Shown here: in pieces, positions 1 through 14,600 of the stretch | How positions within the stretch are numbered: the first letter of the stretch is position 1 | How the letters are laid out: every line of letters begins with the position of its first letter | Source of the DNA: Cliona cf. orientalis | Taxonomy: Eukaryota; Porifera; Demospongiae; Clionaida; Clionaidae | NCBI GenBank assembly: GCA_963930775.1 | Contig: OZ005705.1 | Location: forward strand, 3,348,001 to 3,412,000 | DNA: 64,000 nt | Reading direction: 5' to 3' | Notes under the pieces: generated by a model | Told to the model about the DNA's origin: nothing | Seen by the model: only the letters and a program-made list of their open reading frames with translations | Database searches by the model: none | Program-made: the position numbers and the translations under genes

Positions 1-559
1 TTTGTTGTTGAAAGGTCGAAATGTGCCCGATTCAAGTTACGCACCGATTATTGCATAAGGGTGCAGGATTGGATCAATATACAAAGTATACTAAAATATA
101 TCACAAATATGCGTATAACTGTCTAACCAATGGATTATACAAATATACATTAGTATACCTCAAGTATGCGTATAATTGTCTAATCCAATACTATGCCTAA
201 ATATAATATATAATTGTATCAGTGTTGAAGGCAAGTATAATTTGCATAAAGTGCATAATTATATAGACGTTATACAACAAATATGCAATAGTATACCCTA
301 TACAGTCTAACTGTATAATGTATAATATGTACAGTGCAACCAAGCAAGAGAGCAAAACTTTTAAAACCATATTTTTGGCTATAAACTACACAGACAGACC
401 TACTTGATATCAAAATGGCCACAACAATCATTTTTATTGTGTTTCACAAAATTTCAAATTTCCCATATATAGCTAATACAGAAGCCACACATGTGCGGGC
501 CAGTTTTCATATATTTTTCACTGATTTTGGATAGACGTAATTAAGTTTAGACGTCCATA
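1..559. other. AT-rich 5' flanking DNA, no gene seen
   Basis: Strongly AT-rich DNA dominated by tata/ataca-type words such as ttatacaaatata. I see no coding region, RNA gene or clear element terminus. It runs into the tandem repeat that starts near 560. Confidence 0.4.
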
Positions 560-1672
560 TCCAACGTAATTATAACATCTCCAAGAGGGGCGAGATATGA
601 CTTTATGCAAATCGGACATTATACAAATATACTGTATAATTATACATAATGTATACATGTAATCTAAAGATGTATAATTATGCAAATTATGCACCTCCAA
701 GAGGGTGAGATATGACTTTATGCAAATTAGATATTATACAAATATACTGTATAATTCGGGGCGAGCCTGAGCGAGCCCCGAATACACGAGGTACAGGAAG
801 CGGTTTTATATGTATATTATATATATAATTGTATGTTTGTGGGGTGATCATTTCAGTGAAGAGAGAGTTAAATTTTGAACGCGTACGGTATTGGTCGTCA
901 CACGCATGCGCATACGCCTGCACTGCACATGATCCAGAGTGCACATGATCGATCTGAGAGACAACTCGGGCCTGTACAGGCACAAAACTGGAAAGGTGAG
1001 TGCTGTACCACTCTGGCAAGGCTCAGGTCCACGATTAACATCACTGATAGACTCCACTTTCCTGAGCATGAAGATGACTGCATGGAGGCTTAATATCCCC
1101 TCATGCAGGGCCTGGCTATAGGTACTTGGACTCATGGTCATGGCGTGTGGACTACTAAATATATTGTAGTATAGGTGATCAACATTATTGGACTATAGCT
1201 GTAGCAATCTGTGATACTTTCACTGTCGTGGTAGCTTCTCCGGCCTAGCTATTGGGGCACCAACCCCATGTACGTATGCATGCCTGTGTGCTTTCGAAGA
1301 AATCTTGTGACTTTCGCGAAGGCTCGCCCCGCACAGATGATTTTCATCACCACTAGTTATACATAGTGTATAAATGTAATCTAAAGATGTATAATTATGC
1401 AAATTATGCATTTTATACACCTTTGAGAGGTGAGATATGACTTTATGCAAATTAGACATTATACAAATATACTATATAATTATATATAATGTATAAATGT
1501 AATCTAAAGACGTATAGTTATGCAAATTATGCACTTTATACACCTCCAAGAGAGTGAGATATGACTTTATGCAAATTAGACGTTATACAATATACTGTAT
1601 AATTATACATAATGTATAAAAATAATCTAAAGACGTATAGTTATGCAAATTATGCACTTTATACACCAAGGG
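560..1672. repeat. Interrupted AT-rich tandem repeat, unit about 125 bp
   Basis: The unit contains the words ctccaagagggtgagatat, gactttatgcaaattaga and aatctaaagatgtataatt. Copies lie at roughly 560-757 and again at 1350-1672, with the last copies at about 1357-1480, 1481-1607 and 1608-1665. A GC-richer segment (about 757-1345) interrupts the array. Copies are diverged but aligned in the same direction. This is a minisatellite-like block upstream of YARS1; no coding role is seen. Confidence 0.7.
757..1345. repeat. Possible insertion inside the tandem array
   Basis: This GC-richer block separates two halves of the AT-rich array. It begins with cggggcgagcc at about 758 and ends with ggctcgccccg at about 1330, which are inverted copies of each other, so it may be a nonautonomous transposon. 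A target duplication was not resolved. Short open frames inside it (for example the - strand near 848-1141) match nothing I recognise. Confidence 0.35.
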
Positions 1673-1853
1673 AATCACAAGATTTAATATAGACTACAGT
1701 TATACAGTAGCTATAGTGTATAATATAATTATATTATAGTAATAAGACTCGGAAGCATAGCTACTACTCAAATAGACAAATTATGCTGGTCATATACGAA
1801 TTTAAGCTTTATTATACAGTATATTATACATAATATAATATGTATAAGTAATA

Positions 1854-1968
1854 GATAAACTATGGTTGCCCAGGATATACCGTTCATATACCACCCTGAG
1901 CTCGAGGGCGTAGCCCGAGAGCGAAGGTGGTATATGAACGGTGTATCCTGGGCAAACATAGTTTATCT
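1854..1968. repeat. Small near-perfect foldback (palindromic MITE-like)
   Basis: The left arm contains gataaactatggttgccc, then the words for ggatataccgttcatatacc. The right arm is its reverse complement with a few changes, ending gggcaaacatagtttatc. The loop is about 25 bp. The arms are about 43 bp each, so single-stranded DNA or RNA would form a long hairpin. Confidence 0.75.
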
Positions 1969-2643
1969 GTTTAATATCTTGACCATGATTGGTTAGTGTA
2001 ATCAGCAGACTGTTTACTTTTTCGTATTTGAGTTGGAGTAGTATAGGTAGCTAGATTCTATCATAATGACAATCTTAATAGTCTATCAAGCTGGAACCCT
2101 TCTAGTGATCGTATTATGTGTGGGAGCTACTGGCTACAGCTAGTGAAAGGCTAGTAGCTACAACACAAAGTTAACTTGGTATGCCAGTGCAACTGTGTTA
2201 TTGGACTATTGTCAGGGGTAGGGAGTTATAGTGCCTGAGGGCTGGGGTATATGGTAGTTATATCATGGCTGTTACCTAGGATACAAGGCTAAGTCATGAT
2301 ATTATTAAATAATAAACCTTAATAGTATAATAATGTAAGAGTATAACTAGTATAAAGATCCATTACTGCACAGCTCTCGATTATTGTTTTTTCATAGAGC
2401 TAAAAATTAAATCTGCAAGGCGTGTACTCAACCGATTCGCTTGTTTCGGAGCTAAAATGAAAGAGAATTTTCTAAAAGCTATCCTGTGATTTTTGTTTTT
2501 AATAATTGTATTGTCAATCCCCTCCGTTGCTAAGTTATAACTGCTTTAATGCACCTATGTCGATCGTCCTGAATCGCTACCCGTACCAAAGGGGTTAAGT
2601 GTGACCATAGATGTGACCTTTGACCCTCCGCTGTGCCCAAAAT
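1969..2643 (+). promoter_or_regulatory. Presumed promoter and 5' UTR of YARS1
   Basis: This stretch lies between the foldback and the YARS1 start codon and must contain the promoter and 5' UTR unless a further upstream exon exists. I see no convincing TATA box or named factor site. The context just before the ATG (aaaatATGG) is a reasonable translation start. The assignment is positional only. Confidence 0.3.
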
Positions 2644-2745
2644 ATGGCAGGGCCCGTGAGTTCAAAAGAGCGAGCTTCATTTTCTGTCGATCCTGATACA
2701 CTTTGTGCTGACAGAAAAAAATATTTTATCACTAGAAATTTGGAG
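2644..2745 (+). CDS. YARS1: YARS1 exon 1 (start codon)
   Basis: 34 codons, phase 0 at the end. ATG at 2644 sits in aaaatATGG; the exon ends ITRNLE before donor gtaaat. The ITRNL motif is conserved just before the catalytic core in metazoan YARS1. The N-terminus before it is slightly longer than in vertebrates. Confidence 0.9.
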
Positions 2746-5700
2746 GTAAATTAGTACTATGCTTGCGTGTATAGTGATATTATGTTGTCTACACGTACTA
2801 TGTATCATAGATCATAATGTTATACATATGATCTATGAAATGTATCCACAGGAAGTTCTTGGTGGGGACAAACTAGATGAGCTGCTAAAGGAAGGCAAGC
2901 CTATCAGCATTTATTGGGGTACAGCTACAACTGGAAAGCCTCATGTTGCGTACTATGTAGGCGTTACCAAAATTGGTGACTTTCTTCGTGCTGGCTGTGA
3001 GGTATTTGTATTTCTACATAATATTATTCTCTACACAGGAAAAAAAATTCTAAATCACAATATTGTAAATTAGAGCTCTATAGAGCACATACCCCGCACG
3101 CACATTGCGCAATCTATAGATCTGCTTTTGTTGCCTGCAGCCAAACGTGTGCCATTAGCATTATTGACGACCTTTACCAGTCCATAATATTCAATTTTAT
3201 GTGCATGAGCAGAAAGCTCAAGGCATGTATGCATAATGCATTAAGTGGGCACTGTCGATAGGCGTGGTTACGAAGGCTAACAAAAAGGCACTATTTGTGA
3301 TGCTCGTGGACCATATCCCTCGATTCGAAACACACTGAAGCCCGTTTTTTGTCAAATGCTACTGATTCATTGTGCTTACCAGTCGCTCAGGTGCCTAGAC
3401 CTCGAGATATGGCGATTTTTCTGCTAACGACGACAGGACCGATTACTTTACCCCTTGCGCATGCGCGCGGGGTAAATATATTGGATTTTAGATTATTCCC
3501 AATTTCATTTTCCAATATGAGATTTGTGGAGCAATTTCCCGTGTAGTTGAAAAATACCATAATGTGTTTATACTTCCTAATAATGGTATTTATATGAAAG
3601 TGAGACTGTTTCCAACAATTGAATGCATGATCCCGATATCGGGTGTCTCTGGCCTCAAACATACTGAACAAAAAATTAGTACGTGTGGTCCTGCCTATCA
3701 TTATACAATTAGAGCAGACTGTATCCTAGGTTTTTAACTTGGCGAAAAGTGATGTAAAATATTTAAGTGCTTATCACTTAATGCTTTGTATGGAAATAAA
3801 TATTTGCATGCACGTAGCGCAAAATTAAATAACCTTAAGCTTAGTGTCCTGGGCAAAGGCCCACTCCCAGAAAGGTGCCTGTATTCATGTACTGCATTTA
3901 AGTGCTTATCACCCAATGCTTTGTATGGAAATAAATGTTTGCGCATAACGCAAAATTAAACCGTATACTGTAACCTTAATAGTGTCCTGGGCAAAGGCCC
4001 ACTCCCGGAAAGGTGCCTGTACATGTACTGCATTTTAAGGGTCAGTGTGGCAGCTTCTGTACAAGTGTATAGAGTTTATATCCTGGTAAGCGCCCATGTG
4101 GATCAAATAGCGAGTTATATGTAGACGCCCATGGGTGCTTACCTGGGATACTATGTTAATGCATGGGAGTTTATTGGCAGGGGATAAGAGGGAAATTACC
4201 ATCTCCCACGTGGAGCGTGAAGCCAGAGATAATTTATTAGTTAAAATTAATGTGACCAAAATATTCTATTTAGATAGTTTTTGCATTACTTTTGTGGGTG
4301 AAACTTGTACATTAATTTACATACATGTATATGTTGTGAATATGATATGTGGTGGCCATTCCCATGAGGGGGCAGCTAGCTTCCAGGAGGGGGTAGAGGC
4401 TGTGAATGCCCCCCCCCCCTAAATGAAACTCTGGACTTTGACAATGTGTGGGTGGAACACTATCCATAACCTCAATTAGCATCTTGGCATACAAATTTTC
4501 TCTATGGTTATAGTGTGAGGAACATGCACATCTCTATTCACTGAGGCTGATGTATTTAAGTAGCATCTCTTTTGTTAGGTAATAGTTCTTTTGGCTGATC
4601 TTCATGGTTATTTGGACAACCAGAAGGCTCCTTGGGAATTACTGGAGCTTAGGACAAAATACTATGAATTTATTATCAAGGTAAACAGCTACATACGTGT
4701 ACATGTATATGTATACAATGTGCCTTGACTTATAACATGAACTACAGGCGATGTTGGAGTCCATAGGGGTTCCTCTTGATAAGCTTAAGTTTGTACGTGG
4801 AACTGACTACCAATTGAGCAGGTAGGAATTGCATGTAACTGTAGCTGCCTGTACGAGATTAATTCTGTCTCCCCCCTCCCCCCCCCCCCCCAAGAAGGTT
4901 TCATTTAGGATTTTCATCAAGGGGTGGGGGGCAAACGTGACAGTTGCAGAGGTAAAGGGGGACAAAGACTAGAGTATGTTTTTCCATCTACGAAGAATGA
5001 TGTAGTGCTTGTTAACTTGATTATATTAGGGGGTGTGGGGGCGGTATGCTCACCCTGGAAAATGTTTCAACCTCTGGGACTTTCTGGTGGCTTCTGAGCA
5101 CTCAGATGGGAAAGCCTATCAGTAATATCCACTGGTTCCCTTTCATTATAAATCAAATGTTGCCAGGATATGGATGTATCTCGATCCTACCGTGCGTAGC
5201 GTGACGCTTCAGCTAGTTTATGGGTTAAATGTGCAAAACTGCCACTTTGGACACTTTCATCATTCCAACTTTTTACTTGTACATGTCTGGATGGTGGCTA
5301 CTCTCAGGGGGGTGCGAGTGCCCTCCCCACACCCCCTAAATGAAACCCTGCCCCCCCCCCCCCCCCACACACACACAAAATGGGAAGTTAATTAAAAGTT
5401 TGGGATTTTTATTTTATGGTTAAGGGTCAGAGTTCTAGGGAAATATCTGTGACAAAAAACAAAATTGTTTACTTCAGTCCAACAGTGCATGCATCAAACA
5501 AACTAATTAGAACCACATAGACCTACAATAAATAAACAAGGAGACAACGAGTATGTGTTAAATAAGAGGTAACCAATTTGGTGAATAAAAGTGTATCTAT
5601 GGTATATACGCGGATCCACTTGACTGAACTGTGTGTCAGTTTTTGTCAAACTGATAGCCAATTATGAAACAAAACCTACGACGTACATGTACACTGTATG

Positions 5701-8700
5701 ATGGCTTTTACAATGGTGCGGGGCCACATGGAGCATTTTTTGTTTGGTGGAGTCACTGAAAGGCATGCGAGCGCTAGGCAGCTGTTGAGCAACTCTAAGA
5801 ACGATAACTAACGGGTCCAAAAGCTTGTACCATGAAGCAGAACTACAATTTTAATTACAGAGAAAAGGCTATACTGGCACTGCTTTAGTAATGATGCTAT
5901 TGTAAGAAACTCTATCTTGTGCCAACTGGCTGTAAGATTTGATGCAATTGAAGTTCAAATGGCTACTTTGAGAGTCTCCAACGTGGTTAGAGACAATCTT
6001 TGTTGGTCACGTGCATAAAACGTATTGCGTTTGTACATCATATGGGCGTACGTGATAATTTCCATGTGTGGACGGAACACTAACCTTAAACGAGTATGTG
6101 TTAAATAAGAGGTAACCAATTTGGTGAATAAAAGTGTATCTACATGTATGGTATATACCGTATACTTTCTGATTTAGGCGCCCCTAAAAAATATAAAATA
6201 TTTACAGATCACGCAGGTGCCTCCAAATAAATTCACAAGCAGGTCAAAGGGCGCCTAAATTAGGGAGGCACCTAAGCGCTACGCTGCAATTAGAACAGGT
6301 CTAGAAGTTTTGCCAGAGCTATCACTAATTATAACCAGTACTATTTAGTGGCAGTGGCAAACTGAGGAACAAAAATATGGTTCTAGTTCTAGTTTCAGTT
6401 CTTTTTGGAAGTTTCACTCTGATCCCTGAATCATGCTGAGTTGCTGGTACCATAGCCATCAGAAGGGTTATCTCTGACTCCAGAAAGATATCAAAGCAGT
6501 AGGTAAGTGCCCATATAAATGTAAGCGATAGCTTAGTTTGACATCTAAACTGCTAGCTTGATAGATCAATTATTGACAATACAGCGGTATTGTGATATTG
6601 CACGTGGCAATACGTTCCAATTAAATAGGCGCCGCCTAAGATGTCCAAAATTATTGATGTCCGGAAAGGCGCCTTACATTAGAACTGAAAAAATTGCACA
6701 GGTCTCAAAAGGCGCCTAAACTAGGGCGGCGCCTATATTAGAACATATACGGTAAGTATATTTAATGTCACAAGTATGGGATAATGCTATAGTATGCATA
6801 AACATCTATTAACAGTACATACACACAAAGTGTAGAGACGTAGTTAATGCACAAACAGTATCCTGCCTGTGCAAGATTGCCATTAGTACCATGCTCATGC
6901 GCAGATGGAAGCTGCATGAACTTTGAACCTGTATCAGTTATTATAGAGGTCACACCCCTCACAGGAAGCAGCTGCTCTGGTTCCAACTAAGTGTGCAATG
7001 ACGATATTCTCACTCTGCTCAAACGTCGCTACCGGACTACTGATTGGTATGACAATGGACAGACCTCACCTCTCGCTTTGCTCGAGGCTCAGTGGCTATA
7101 GTGCCAGCGCCTGCTTAACAGGCCTCTCAAAATGCAGGGCACTTTTGCGCCAATCATTCGACAATGCATCTCTAGCTGTAGCTATGGCCCAAGGCGTTAA
7201 GGCCACTCTTTTTTGTGCACGCAGCCCTACAGTTTTGACCAATCCTGAGCCTTAACTTGTTGTGTGGACTTACTCTCTGCTCACGCCGCACGTTCATAGC
7301 ATCCAAGACACATATCCACGCCCTCTTGTAATGACACGGACTATATAAGAAAAAGGATCGTCTAAAAAATATTTTCCATTGTTATACTCTACAGAACCAT
7401 CACCATCGTTGGCACTAGGCAAATCACCACTCTCTTTCACCACCTGGATTAACATCACCACTCTCTCCTTCACCACTTGGAGTAACTTCACCATCATTAC
7501 GTTCTTTAGGAGTTGATATCCATGTTCAGTTCAGGGGATATACCCCTGAATCTGCTGGTTAGAACTTGTGGCGCAGAGCCATGCTTCTTTGAAGAGGCAA
7601 TTGAATATAGTTTCGAAATTACCCAAGTGGAGTGCTTTTGGTGAAAAGAGTGGATAATATCACCTCAGTGAACCCTTAGAGGACTGAAATAACTATAGTC
7701 AAGTGGCTGACACTCATGTGTATGCGGTGGGGAACAAAATGTGATAATTCCATACTCTTGAGTAAATCTTATGGTCTCTGGCTTAAAATGAGAACTGTTA
7801 CCATCCAAGAGCAGCAGTAGTGGATGAGCAGCAACAGCATGATTCAGTCATCCAAAAGTGGAATAAATCCAGCCATTATTGTTCACTGCATATCAGCTAC
7901 ATTGTACCTAGTACTTTGTCCTTCATCCATAGATTGTTCTGCTACTTGGTGGCGAAGATGACATACGGTGGAATATTCTGGCTGGTAGCATTGCTACACC
8001 CATTGACTGTGATCTGGATTTCTGACCAGATTACCTGTAGTGCTATTTCTTCTGTCCTTTCAGAACCACGACTTAATGTGGACGAGCATCTAGGGGCACA
8101 ACGGTCTCATCCGTGTTATAAATCCTTTCAGGATGATTTTGAAGTCTAAATCATTGTAGACTTCTTCCAGCAGGTCAATGTAATTCTTCATAATTATTCT
8201 CCTCATTTGTGGCATCTATCTGAACATCTGCTGTTGCATCACCGGCTCGCAAAGACATTCCAGGATTACGATCTGAAAGCCAAAGCCACGTACATTGTAC
8301 CATCCACCTGATATAGAATTATTATGTGTTAGTTTCAGCTGCATTCTCTGCATTCTCAGCAATTTGCATTAGTATTTTACCTCATTGGTTAATTTGGTTA
8401 AGTGATGGACCAAGTCCTCTTCTTCTGGGCAAAATTATGGGCTTTGTTCCGTGGACAACTCATCCACTTGGTCTATCGATCCTTTAATGTCGCCTTGGGA
8501 ACACCACACAATTCTGGTGCTTTTAAATTGTTAATGGAAACATTACCAGAGGAGGTAGCCTCCATTGCATCATGCATTTGCTGGTCCACTGTTCACATTT
8601 AGCAGGATACCAGTATCAAAATTTGTTTGCAGGAGGGGGTGGGGGTGGAGGAGCCTTAGCTCTTTGTTTCTTGCATCTTGTAAATCGCTTGACTTTTGGC

Positions 8701-11658
8701 ATGGTCAATGCGTGGTCATGGACAATGTTCACCCGGTATACGTTGTAAAATATGGGCCTGATAAACGTGTATGATGATATACCATTGTCACCAAAGTTGA
8801 AATGCTGTTGAATAGTATGTAAATCTAGTGAAGCGATAGTCCATTACACAGGTAATAGCTTACGTAGCTCTTTGTCCTACAGATCAGGTATACAAGGTTC
8901 GATTGTCAAGCTTGCATGAGGTTGAAGCTGTGCGGTGATGTGATTGATTACAGTATAATTATACTACCTTAAACTACTCTGTTCACAACTGAACGATATT
9001 TGGTATCAGTTAGTATAATTATGGCACTTTGAATTATGGTCAGAATTTGTGCATCTTTCCTGTCATCCCTGTAACATTCACAATTTTTTGTGCACACACA
9101 ATTACTATTAGGGAATATACTTTGGATGTCTATAGGATGACGTCAGTAGTGACCGAGGTATGTACAAATGCTTTTCATAGAATACTATACATATGATCAT
9201 TATTACGTGGGTAATGGCCCACTTATATGCAAAACAGTTTTTTGATTGTATATAACTTCAGTAGTTACTTTGAGCTTAAGACTTGGAGCAAACATTCTTC
9301 TGTTTGAAGACTCGTAAATTGCACACTCTGCCCACCTCCATTACGAGCATGAGTACATATATTTTGCCTGCTGTCAAAGTCTGTAACTTTAACTTTAACC
9401 ATTCATTGTTTCCAACTAATTTAGCTGGAGATCCCAAAATACTGTATTTAAGTAGTAAAAGGCCGAATCCCAGACCTTATGATAAATTTTTTGTATGGCC
9501 AGTCAAAATGTCCGATCAAAATTAAATTCGACCAGACATTTACACCAAATGCCCGGACACCAATATATGTTAATTTTGTATTAATAATTCTTTTGGGCCA
9601 ATGTTAGTGAACTATCCATGCTGTAACAGGTATATTGACAGTAGTAGTCCAATGACATGCATACAATGCCACTAGCAGACATACAGCTGCTGAGTCATTG
9701 TGGTCAGTGTAGTTTGTGGGTGCTAGGCCCACCCAAAGCCAGCCTCCAAAACCATAGTTGACACAGTGACAGCTACTGCAGTGCCTAAACTAGTAAACAG
9801 GATACCAGTCAATCATTAGTGCTTGAACTGCACTATTGAATGCTGCATTGATTGAACGGAAAAAGTATCCAGATAATCAAGTCAGTGGTCGGACATACTG
9901 GCTGTTTGTCCGGAAAATGTCCGATGTCCGACCGTTATCATAAGGTCTGGAATCCATGTACAAGCAATAGAGGCTTCTGTATTTTTGTGTATTATTGAGA
10001 AGTACATATACTGCATACAATCTAGTGTTTGTCATTTACAGAGGCTTCTGAAGTTTGTGTGTGTTGACAGGTCGAGAAGTAGTACAATCTAGCCTAGCAT
10101 TTTGCATTTGCACAACGTGGACCCTTTTATTATATTCGGTCACATACGTGTAGTTATTGGGGCAAATCGAAGTGAACCCCACGATTATCACTTATACAAG
10201 AAAGCCACCATACATGCATGCATATGCGTGTGTATGTATGTGTGTAGCAATACATGTACATCCACATACTTGTTATCTGATAGTGCATGTGCATAATTAA
10301 CCCTCGGTGCAAAGTGTAGGCGGAGGGTTACTGCAATTGTTTGACGATTTTTGTCCGTCTATCCGTTGCAACCCTCCTTTGCTAAATGGTAAGGGTCGTC
10401 ATAGAGAAAGTACGCATTCTAGGTATATGCATGCAGCATAAACGAGGAGTGCATGGTCCTGCCCAGCGGAGTAGTAATGTGCAGCTGCTGCAACCTGCCA
10501 AACTGTGTTTACATGGCACCTACCTCAATTACAGGACCGACTGCCATTCTGTGCTTTGCTAGTCAGTTGTCAATGCAGTAATTGCAGGGGCTGATCCGGG
10601 GGGGGGGGGTGGATAGGGTTGCTAGCCACCCCCTTCACCAGTTCCTTTATATAGGAGATGTCCACCATTATCAACCAGCCACCCCCTTTGCACCAGTATG
10701 GTTTACTAAGGGTAGCCACCCAGTCAGCCACCTTCTATGCAAATTTTCTGGATCAGCACTTGGATAGTGTGAACAGGCAGTGGCTCTCAAGTGCATGATT
10801 CAGTTGAAGTGCGTATGTCACTGAGGCTTTCAGTTTATATTATAGTGGCATAGCCAGGTGCCTTCCCCAACTGTTAGATTACTGACCAGGGCTGCATACA
10901 GAATTTTTTTTCTGGGGGGGGGGGTGTCAAGGATGATTTACTTTGTACATGTGTATATGCACCGCTGCCATGCGCATACTAGTAAATAAATCACACAATA
11001 ATACTGTGATAACAAATGATGTCTTCTTGCTTGTGTATGTAAGAGTATTTACAGTAGGAGTCAAAAAAACGGTGACGCTTCCATTCCGTTCCGTCCCATT
11101 CAGGCGGAAGTGAAACGGCCGTTCCCCATGCCCAAGAATGGAAACGGGACGGGCGGAGGCCGACGCGACGGAAAATGCAGTCAACTATTCCAATTGTAGC
11201 TAGCACGAAAATGACGCCTCAAAAGCCTAAGAAAGCCAAAAGAAGCATCGCTCTATCCAAGCGATCGCATTTGGAGGCGATCAGAGTCGATTGGCAACGC
11301 GAGATCGATCGATCGTCGATAGCAGACTTCGAACCCAGTCGGGCCTCGATCGCAGAACTCGCTCAAAATCGAAGAGCGGCAGTAGTTAACTGCCCCAAAA
11401 CAGTTTAGAAGACCGTAGCAGTATGAAACTATCGATTCTAGTCGGCGAATCAACGTGTTGGCCTTCCTTTTTTGCACGTCGAAAGACCACGCCCAATTAC
11501 TAATTATGCATGCATGCATACTGAACGGAAATGGAACAGCTGGCATGAACGGGTGCAACGGCGTCTGAACGGGACGGAATGGAACGGAAGCGTCACCTTT
11601 TTTTTGACTTGTGCTGTATACGTAATATTATGGAATTCTTGGGGGGGATCCAAGTGCG

Positions 11659-11689
<31 letters not shown>

Positions 11690-14600
11690 TATGCAACCCT
11701 GCTGACTCTATAATTATAAAAGAGAACATCTAGGACCAGAACCCTGTTTAGGTGCAGGGTATGTAGTTCAGTAACACCACAACCCTATTCAGGTGTAGGG
11801 TATGTATGTAATTCAATACTGTTAGAATTAAGTGTTCGTCTAGACTGGTTCATTCACAGCACAGAATATTGTCAGAAGGTTTTGGTCCTATTGCACGCTG
11901 TGAACGTTGACGATTATTACTGCAATAATGAATGCACAGAAGTGCAGAACCCTCACCGCTACATGCATGCATATAATATAGCATGGCTCACTGTGTATAA
12001 TACTATGCATGTTCAATGCCAGGAGCCTTGAAAGTTTACAGGCAAGATGGTACTCATGCAGATTTACTACATATAGGTTTGCCTTGCTATCCCTTGGCCT
12101 TAGCTAATAATATAGTATACATGTAGACTATGCTGCTAATAGTGCCATCAGGTAGACAGATATTTATGCATGTACTTTGGATCCAATTTGCTACTACAAA
12201 ACTACAAGATCATAGATGGTGCTTGGAGAGGCAACCCAATCCTCCCCTTACTGCACTATCCAGGGGCGTAGCCAGGATTTTAGGTAAGGGGGTGCTGGAG
12301 TACGCGCGCGAAGCGCGCGCGCAAAAATTTAAGCCACGCCCACTTATTAATCGTCAAGGTCGAAGTTCAAATTGTCAAAGAGAACACGTTCTGAATGTAG
12401 CTAGCGAGCTAGCTCAAGGTTTTCGGCCAGATATTGGGATAAGATAAGTTTCTAACTGTCTTCTAAGCTGTTGTTTTTGTAGTTGTTTTTGTAGTTGATG
12501 ATAGTTTGGAGTAGCCAAGGGGGTGCTGGATGAGACTGTTCTATGAACTATGTGAACTAGGCATGACTAGGCCAAGAGCAGAGGGGGGTGCTCGAGCCCC
12601 CTGAGCACCCCCCTGCCTACGCCACTGCTATCTATGCTGTGAACGAACATTTGTCAAGTTGATGACTTATTATGTGTACATGTACATCACCCTATAATTA
12701 GTTTCTGCAATACTATATACAGTAGCGGTCAATAAAAAGTTAATGTTCCGACGATCGTACCAACGGGCACACTGATTGATCTTCACACCGTTCTCATAAA
12801 CATTATCGCAAGCTCACTTTTGTTTTCGATCTCACAACACGGCCCGCGCTATTATTGAAATAAACGGCCACACCTACTGTACCGTTTGCATTTGATGTTC
12901 AACGTTTGTTCACGTTCAGTTCTACGCAACTGAGACGTGTGAAAAGATGGTTTTTTAACATACAAGAAGCAGCGAATTCTCTTTTTTGCTTCGAGAGGTC
13001 TGAAGAGTCCTGCTATGGCAAAAGAACTACAAAAGGAAGGATTGAAGTGTTTGAGGATTGGTATTTACAAGTTTTTGAAGAAGTGTGAAGCGACTGATTC
13101 AATCCAAAGACGAGTAGGCTCTGGACGTCCATCAAAGGTTACAGCAGAAATCAAAGAGACAGTTAAAGGACAAATGAGAACTGACGGCGAAACTACTGCG
13201 TACCAGCTTCATCGCCTCCTGACGGACAAGGGCTACACCATCTCCCTTCGCACAATACTTCGTTGTAGGACTGCTCTGGGATGGATGTTTCGCGGTAGTG
13301 CGTACTGCCAGCTAATACAAGAAGCTAACAAGGCCAAGTGACTTGCATGGGCCCAAGAACACCTCGATGATTCCTTCGAGGATGTCATCTGGACCGATGA
13401 GTGTACAGTGCAGATGGAGAGTCATCAAAGATTCGCGTGCAGGAAGCTTGGTGAAGCTCCTTGTCCAAAGCCAAGGTACATTTGTAAAAAATAATCAAGT
13501 CAGTACTACATTGTAGCTATTATCGTACATGTACATTGTATCTTTGCATAGGCCTAAGCACCCAACTAAGGTCCACGTTTGGGCAGGGATTAGTAAGAGG
13601 GGAAGAACAGGAGTGTGTACATTTGAAGGGACAATGAAAAAGGAACTGTTTGTAAGCATCTTGGATGGGACTCTGCTCCCCTTCATTGAGAACGTGTATC
13701 CGGAAGGTCACAAATTCATGATGGACAATGATCCTAAACATACCAGTCTGGTTAATAAGCGCACATGCCTATTAAGCGCATGCTTCCTTCCTGTTGTTAA
13801 GTATTGTCTAATAAGCGCATGCCCCCAATAAAGACGACAGCAGTATTCACTGTTCGATCAAGAGTGTTGCATGCTCTACATGGCTAGAACTAACTTACCA
13901 ACCTATTTTCGGATAGCCAGCTGCACGAGATCGGCTACACTCAATACTGTGATGTTCCACTGAGATGGGTTCGGACTCTTTATATACCTTGACTTCGAAG
14001 CGAGTCTCCCCGTAGAAGTCGGCTTTTTTTCCGCGGTTTTCTTCCAGTGATGGCTTCCGATCATACGGCCATGAATTAATACAGAGCTTATTCCAAGAAT
14101 CGCTGTGTTCATAACTTGCTAGCTTTGTGATCGAGCACTCGAACGTACTGGCAGTGGGCGGGGCCAAAATTTCACTCTCTATTAAGCGCACATCGTCTAA
14201 TAGGTGCATATTTCCTTACCACCGAGAGTGATAAGCGCATGCGCTTATTAACCAGACTTTACGGTACTTCAGGCTATGCTGCTGACTGGATGAAAGAGAA
14301 TGGTGTCAATTGGTCAAAGACCCCGGTCGAGTCCCCTGACCTCAATCCAATTGAGAACCTGTGGCACGAGCTGAAGGAATATGTAAGAAGAGAAATTAAG
14401 CCAAGATCAAAGGATGAGCGAATTCAAGGGATTGTCCAGTTTTGGGGAACAGTGGACACTGCCAAGTGCTTGAAGTACATAGGCCACCTCCTCACTAAAG
14501 TCATTCCTAAAGTAATAGAGTTACAAGGAGCAGCCACAGGTTACTAGTAGTATTATCTGTGTGTATCAATCAAACTACATGTATTATCCCATAATTATCA

